Shown in pieces: positions 60,030 to 64,000 of a stretch of 64,000 bases of DNA (the stretch's first letter is position 1; the number at the start of each line of letters is the position of its first letter). Source of the DNA: Anaerolineales bacterium (GTDB lineage Bacteria > Chloroflexota > Anaerolineae > 4572-78 > J111). The translations under genes and the position numbers were made by a program. The notes under the pieces were generated by a model. It worked only from the letters and a program-made list of their open reading frames with translations, was not told the origin of the DNA and made no database searches. Where the stretch lies: positions 1,116,001 through 1,180,000 of the forward strand of contig JABTUK010000004.1 in the NCBI GenBank assembly GCA_015075405.1, written 5' to 3'.

Positions 60030-60032
60030 GCC

Positions 60033-61022
60033 TTACGCCTCCTCCATGCGAATGCGCGGGTCGAGCCAGGCCAGCAAAATATCAGACAGCAGCGTGCCGA
60101 TAATGGCCAGACAGCAGAAGATGAGAATGATAATGCCGGCCAGGTACATATCCTGTCCAATCAAGGCCCGCAGCAGGAGCGGGCCGATGGTGGGCAGATT
60201 CATCACCGTAGCTACAACGACGCTGCCGGAAAAAATATAGGGTAGATACCAGCCGATGGTACTGATCAGCGGATTAATCGCCAGCCGGACCGGGTATTTG
60301 AGCACCAGCTTCCATTCCGGCAGCCCTTTGGCGCGGGCCATCTCCATGTAGGGCTTTTTGAGTTCGTCCAGCAGATTGGCCCGGACAATGCGGGCCAGCC
60401 GGGCGGTGCCGTCCATACCCAAAATGACCATGGGCAGCCAGATGTGGGCCAGCAAATCCAGCACCCGGCCCCAGCTCCAGGGCGCATCCACATACTGCGA
60501 GGAGAACAGCCCGGTAACGCTGATGCCAAAGTAGGAAAAGGCCAGCCACATCAGCACCAGGGCGGTCATAAAACTGGGCGTGGCCACGCCGATGTAATTA
60601 AAGATGGTAAAGAAATAATCTAAAAATGAGTACTGATGGGTGGCCGAGAAAATGCCGATGGGGATGGCCACAGCCCAGGTGAAGAGAAAGGTGAACAGGC
60701 CCAGCAGCACCGTCAGCAGCAGGCGTTCCCCAATCAATTCGGCGTTGGGCCGCTTCCAGTCGAGCGATACACCCAGGTTGCCCTGCAGAATGTTGCCGAC
60801 CCAGCGGAAATATTGAATGTGCATGGGCTGGTCCAGGCCGTACTGCTGGCGCAGGGCGTCAATCTGGGTCTGGTCCATGGAGGAGCCGGATGCGGCCAGG
60901 TCGGCCAGGTAACTGGTCAAAAAGTCGCCGGGCGGAGCCTGGATTAGAGCAAAAGACATGACCGAAAAGATAAAGACCAGGAAAGGTAAAAGCAGCAGCC
61001 GCTTGATGATGTATTGGAGCAT
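60033..61022 (-). CDS. oppB: Oligopeptide-type ABC transporter permease OppB/DppB-like
   Basis: A 329-residue permease with six helices: MLQYIIKRLLLLPFLVFIFSVMSFALIQAPPGDF at the start (OppB style), LGVSLDWKRPNAELIGERLLLTVLLG, and the EAA loop ARIVRANLLDELKKPYMEMARAKGLPEWKLVLKYPVRLAINPLIS near the end. It pairs with OppC to form the channel. The gap to oppA (61023-61272) holds two palindromic repeats. Confidence 0.94.
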   Translation of the reverse strand: MLQYIIKRLLLLPFLVFIFSVMSFALIQAPPGDFLTSYLADLAASGSSMDQTQIDALRQQYGLDQPMHIQYFRWVGNILQGNLGVSLDWKRPNAELIGERLLLTVLLGLFTFLFTWAVAIPIGIFSATHQYSFLDYFFTIFNYIGVATPSFMTALVLMWLAFSYFGISVTGLFSSQYVDAPWSWGRVLDLLAHIWLPMVILGMDGTARLARIVRANLLDELKKPYMEMARAKGLPEWKLVLKYPVRLAINPLISTIGWYLPYIFSGSVVVATVMNLPTIGPLLLRALIGQDMYLAGIIILIFCCLAIIGTLLSDILLAWLDPRIRMEEA

Positions 61023-61040
61023 TAAATCAACCTCTCAGGC

Positions 61041-61123
61041 CATGTCATTTCGAGGCCGAAGGCCGAGAAATCCCCTTGGCTACCTTAGAGATTTCTCCCC
61101 GCTGCGCGGGTCGAAATGACATG
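61041..61123. repeat. TGTCATTTCGA-family palindrome in the oppA-oppB gap
   Basis: CATGTCATTTCGAGGCCGAA ... GAGAAATCCCC ... GAGATTTCTCCCC ... GTCGAAATGACATG, complete at both ends. It could act as a stem that lowers expression of the genes after oppA. Confidence 0.8.
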
Positions 61124-61161
61124 GCTGGATAGTTTTAGCTATTACTGCTTGTAACTGCCCT

Positions 61162-61263
61162 CATGTCATTTCGAGGCCGAAAGGCCGAGAAATCTCTGGG
61201 ACCGTAGTCTGCAAACTACAGACGAGGAGATTTCTCGCTCCTAACGTCGCTCGAAATGACATG
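61162..61263. repeat. Second TGTCATTTCGA-family palindrome in the oppA-oppB gap
   Basis: CATGTCATTTCGAGGCCGAA ... GAGAAATCTC ... GTAGTCTGCAAACTACAGAC ... GAGATTTCTCGCTCC ... GCTCGAAATGACATG. It ends ten bases after the oppA stop. Confidence 0.8.
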
Positions 61264-61272
61264 GCTGAGTAG

Positions 61273-63441
61273 TTATTGCGCAAAGAAATACTGTTCCGGG
61301 CGGGTGTTGCCGGGCGTGCGCAGCGGCCAGTCGTTACCGGCGCTGCTGGGCACGTTACGCAGGTTGTCGTTGACCACAACTACACCTTGCACCATCGGCG
61401 TCAGGCCGACTGTGCCCATTTCCCACACGTTGTCGGCCCACAGCCGGAACAACTCCTGGGCCAGTTGAATTTGCCGGCCTCGGTTCACGGTTTTGGCCTC
61501 GTCAATAATCTCGACGATGCGGGCGATGTCGGGCGGCGGTTCCAGCCCTTCGGCCCCATTGGTGCGGTACCACTGCCCGTGCAGTTGGGCAAAGGCGATG
61601 GTCGGGCTGCTGCGCGGGTCCATCTTGGGCTGGCCGGTGAAGGGGAAGCCGGTGGTATCTTCGTTCCAGATTTCCATCATCAGGTCATTGGAATCGCGCA
61701 GTTGGAAGTGCAAAGCGCGCTCGCGGATTTCCACGTGGGCGCGAACACCCACCTGGCCCCACTGCTGCACGGCCAATTGTCCCACATCCGGCCAGGGGCC
61801 AAAAGCGGGCACAATCGAGAGTTCCAGGTCCAGCCGCTCGCCGTTGGGCAGGGTGCGGAAGCCTTCGCTGTCGCGCCCGGTCAGGCCCAGCTCATCCAGC
61901 ATTTGGTTGGCCAGGTCGGGGTCATACTCGGTGTACTTGTAGGCGTACTCGTCGCCGGGGTAGTAGGGATGGTTGGGCGCGGGCACAGGCTGGCGGGCTT
62001 CGCCCAGCCCCAGAAAGGCCAACTCTTTGATTTCCTCGCGGTTGAGGGCATGAGAAAGCGCAATGCGGAAGTTTTTGTTGCGCAGCAGATCGCCGATGGC
62101 CGGGTTGGCCTGGTAGGTTTGGCTAAAGGTGATGGCCGCATCGGAGCCGCCAAAGGTAGACCAGGTAATGATGCGATAGTTGCTGGTAGCTTCGTTCTCA
62201 ACCAGCACCGGATAATTTAACATGTTGATATGGCGGGCCTGCATGTCAAACTCGCCGGCAATCGCGGCCAGGTTAAGGGCCTGGGCGTCGGCGTAGAAGG
62301 TGAAGCGAACCGCGTCCAGGTAAGGCAGTTGGTTGCCGGCCGGGTCAACGCCGATGTAATAGGGGTTGCGTTTGAGGGTAAAGACCGGGTCGGACACGCT
62401 GGAATTATCGGGCACCCAGGCGGCCATGGTCGGGCGCTCGGGGTTGAGGGTGGCAAAAACCTTGTTGGAAAACAGTTCGACCCAGGTGTTAAAGCCGGCC
62501 TCGCTGACCTTTTGCTGCAATTCCGCCTCGGCAACGTAGTTGGGGTGGAACTGCTGCATATAATGAGCCGGGACAAAGGATAAGTTGTTGAGCGCGCCGT
62601 CGGCCCCATCTTTGTTCGCCAATTCCAACAAGAGGGTGGTGTTAGGCTGCTTGTAGGTCCAGCGCACGGCGGTGTCGCTCACCTTTTCGACCAGGGCGGT
62701 CGTGCCGTCCTTGTTCAGCATCCAGCCAGATACTTTGGGGGTCAGGTCGGTATTAAGCAGGATATCGTTGTACCAGAACATAATGTCGTCGGCGGTGAAG
62801 GGCTGGCCGTCGGACCATTTGGCCCCCCGGCGCAGGCGAATTGTCCAGGAAGTAAAATCGGCGTTGGACTCCCAACCGGCGGCGATGTGGGGGATGACCT
62901 GGCTGCCATCGGGCGCGTTGCGGACCAGGGCATCGTAGACCACGCGGACGTAGTTGTTGGCGTCAGCCGGCCCCAGAAAGGCGCGGCGCAGGGTGCCGCC
63001 GTACTGCCCGATTTGCTCAACCACCGGGATGATCAGCGGCTCCTGGGGCAGGCGTTCCTGCACCGGCGGCAGTTCGCCCGCGGCCACCATTTCAGCCAGC
63101 ATGGGCGCTTCGCTGTACAGCCCTTCCGGCAGGTTGCCAATCAGAAAGGCGTTGGCTTCTTCGGGGGTGGGCAGATAGATGACCGAGCCTGGCTCGACCA
63201 CGTTGGGGTCTTCGATCAGGGTCAGGCTGTCATCATCCGCCGCCTTGAGGTTGTTGTAATACACAATGGCAGTGTAGGCCAGCGGATCGCCGTACTGCTT
63301 CTCGGCAATTTTGCCCAGCGTGTCGTCGGCCTGGACGGTGTAATTTCGCCCGGTTTGCTGCGGCGGCGCGGCGGCCACCGTAGCCGGGATGAGCAGCGCC
63401 AGCAGCAGCAGCAGGCATATTAGATAAGATAATCTTTTCAT
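61273..63441 (-). CDS. oppA: Oligopeptide-type substrate-binding protein with N-terminal LysM domain
   Basis: A 722-residue exported protein: signal peptide (MKRLSYLICLLLLLALLIPA, cut near AAA about residue 25), a LysM-like domain (about 33-92; YTVQADDTLGKIAEKQYGDP, VEPGSVIYLP), and an SBP_bac_5 domain (about 140-720) with GGTLRRAFLGP, WESNADFTSWTIRLRRGAKWSDGQPFTADDIMFWY, LSHALNREEI and LDLELSIVPAFG. No lipobox Cys is seen, so the LysM may hold the protein on the cell wall or envelope instead of a lipid. ATG 63441 is preferred to 63507. First gene of the opp block. Confidence 0.92.
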   Translation of the reverse strand: MKRLSYLICLLLLLALLIPATVAAAPPQQTGRNYTVQADDTLGKIAEKQYGDPLAYTAIVYYNNLKAADDDSLTLIEDPNVVEPGSVIYLPTPEEANAFLIGNLPEGLYSEAPMLAEMVAAGELPPVQERLPQEPLIIPVVEQIGQYGGTLRRAFLGPADANNYVRVVYDALVRNAPDGSQVIPHIAAGWESNADFTSWTIRLRRGAKWSDGQPFTADDIMFWYNDILLNTDLTPKVSGWMLNKDGTTALVEKVSDTAVRWTYKQPNTTLLLELANKDGADGALNNLSFVPAHYMQQFHPNYVAEAELQQKVSEAGFNTWVELFSNKVFATLNPERPTMAAWVPDNSSVSDPVFTLKRNPYYIGVDPAGNQLPYLDAVRFTFYADAQALNLAAIAGEFDMQARHINMLNYPVLVENEATSNYRIITWSTFGGSDAAITFSQTYQANPAIGDLLRNKNFRIALSHALNREEIKELAFLGLGEARQPVPAPNHPYYPGDEYAYKYTEYDPDLANQMLDELGLTGRDSEGFRTLPNGERLDLELSIVPAFGPWPDVGQLAVQQWGQVGVRAHVEIRERALHFQLRDSNDLMMEIWNEDTTGFPFTGQPKMDPRSSPTIAFAQLHGQWYRTNGAEGLEPPPDIARIVEIIDEAKTVNRGRQIQLAQELFRLWADNVWEMGTVGLTPMVQGVVVVNDNLRNVPSSAGNDWPLRTPGNTRPEQYFFAQ

Positions 63442-63638
63442 TTTGGATACCCTTTCTCCTTTTACTTGTATGTATTCTTCGTTGAATGAGGGTGACAGGT
63501 CAGGCATTGACCTATGAGTACAGGGGTGGATTAGATAAATTGATTTTATATGTTGCTTCTCCTCCTTTCTTTAATGGGGTTCATGAAATGATTTCTAGTT
63601 GACATCCAATCAGCAACTCAACCCATATCGTACTATGG

Positions 63639-63998
63639 TTAATAAATCTGCCCTTCATTTAATTCAAAAACTCTTAAAGTCTTCTTTAATCTATTTTCAT
63701 CGCAAAAACTCTTAATATCTGACCATGTAAGATAGCCATAAGAATGCACATTCCACTCCGGATAATCAACCAGACTAACTTGAGCAAGTTCATCTTTGAA
63801 AAATCTATCCAAAGTAGCTGATACTTCTGGCACTATAGCAACGTAATAAGTGGCTTCGAGATAGCTAGTTAGTCGCTGAACAGCTTTCATTACCACAGGA
63901 TTTGTCCCAATCTTTCTTATCGTCTTTTTTGAAGAGTTTTTTGGAAACTTAATACCGCTTTGTAAAGTTAAAATCCCATCCTGACGCAAACAAGACAC
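63639..63998 (-). CDS. Unidentified protein, C-terminal part at window edge
   Basis: 119 residues are visible and the frame is open to the right edge, so the start is probably outside. It contains RKIGTNPVVMKAVQRLTSYLEATYYVAIVPEVSATLDRFF and a C-terminal YLTWSDIKSFCDENRLKKTLRVFELNEGQIY. AT-rich and unlike the opp genes. I do not recognise it. The gap 63442-63638 to oppA shows nothing clear. Confidence 0.5.
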   Translation of the reverse strand: MSCLRQDGILTLQSGIKFPKNSSKKTIRKIGTNPVVMKAVQRLTSYLEATYYVAIVPEVSATLDRFFKDELAQVSLVDYPEWNVHSYGYLTWSDIKSFCDENRLKKTLRVFELNEGQIY

Positions 63999-64000
63999 CA

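Overview
This window reads as a chromosomal piece of an uncultured or environmental bacterium, most likely Chloroflexota (Anaerolineae-like). That placement is an inference from gene style: GC-rich Liv and Opp operons, DUF4058, VanZ and GT39 proteins, an EndoQ-UvrD fusion, corrinoid methyltransferase genes and a very high load of intergenic palindromes. No rRNA or tRNA gene was seen, so it cannot be confirmed here.

Layout. 1-7.3 kb: the 3' end of an SPFH/flotillin-like gene, then a branched-chain amino-acid type ABC uptake system (livK divergent from livHM, a small membrane gene, livGF) and a luciferase-like oxidoreductase. 7.6-22.6 kb: FKBP isomerase, hybrid sensor kinase, VanZ-like protein, GT2 glycosyltransferase, EndoQ-UvrD fusion, SMR-type transporter, ParB-like protein, FHA-winged-helix regulator with two ParA ATPases, and a large GT39-like membrane protein. 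22.9-33.9 kb: a complete Wadjet (jetABCD) plasmid-defence operon led by an HTH regulator. Each junction between jet genes carries extra cargo: DUF4058 between A and B, a RelE/ParE-type toxin-antitoxin pair between B and C, and an AT-rich AAA-ATPase plus partner module between C and D. 34.4-38.7 kb: a dimethylglycine-dehydrogenase-like flavoprotein with both ETF subunits. 39-43 kb: a heterodimeric ABC exporter split by a four-helix-bundle (23S-IVP family) gene framed by inverted heptamer arrays. 43.7-50 kb: TPR lipoprotein-like or secreted protein, DMT transporter, amidohydrolase, GRAM-like and zinc-ribbon membrane proteins. 50.2-63.4 kb: one long minus-strand catabolic block: oppABCDF transporter (oppA with an N-terminal LysM), two uroporphyrinogen-decarboxylase-family methyltransferases, a corrinoid protein, an AGE-family epimerase and a sulfatase.

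The strongest unexplained signal is the repeat landscape. About twenty loci carry tandem 7-8 bp units, usually as two arms in inverted orientation, and the arms very often begin at or within a few bases of a stop codon. The unit sequence differs between loci while the architecture is shared. Three such arrays lie in frame inside the GT39-like gene, with unit numbers 12, 9 and 6 (all multiples of three), and one lies inside the JetC coiled coil. One pair of inverted arrays brackets the four-helix-bundle gene. Besides these there are at least five families of short inverted-repeat elements (MITE-like): a 106-bp pair, a 111/112-bp pair, a pair at 12.87 and 34.22 kb, a TGTCATTTCGA palindrome family (six copies) and a TAACCTGA-ended family (four or more copies). 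Several of them supply the stop codon of a neighbouring gene.

Functionally the window joins solute import (Liv, Opp), C1/methyl-group and sugar catabolism (corrinoid methyltransfer, dimethylglycine-type demethylation with ETF, sulfatase, AGE epimerase), envelope glycosylation and genome defence. All functional calls are from sequence motifs read by eye; no database search was run.
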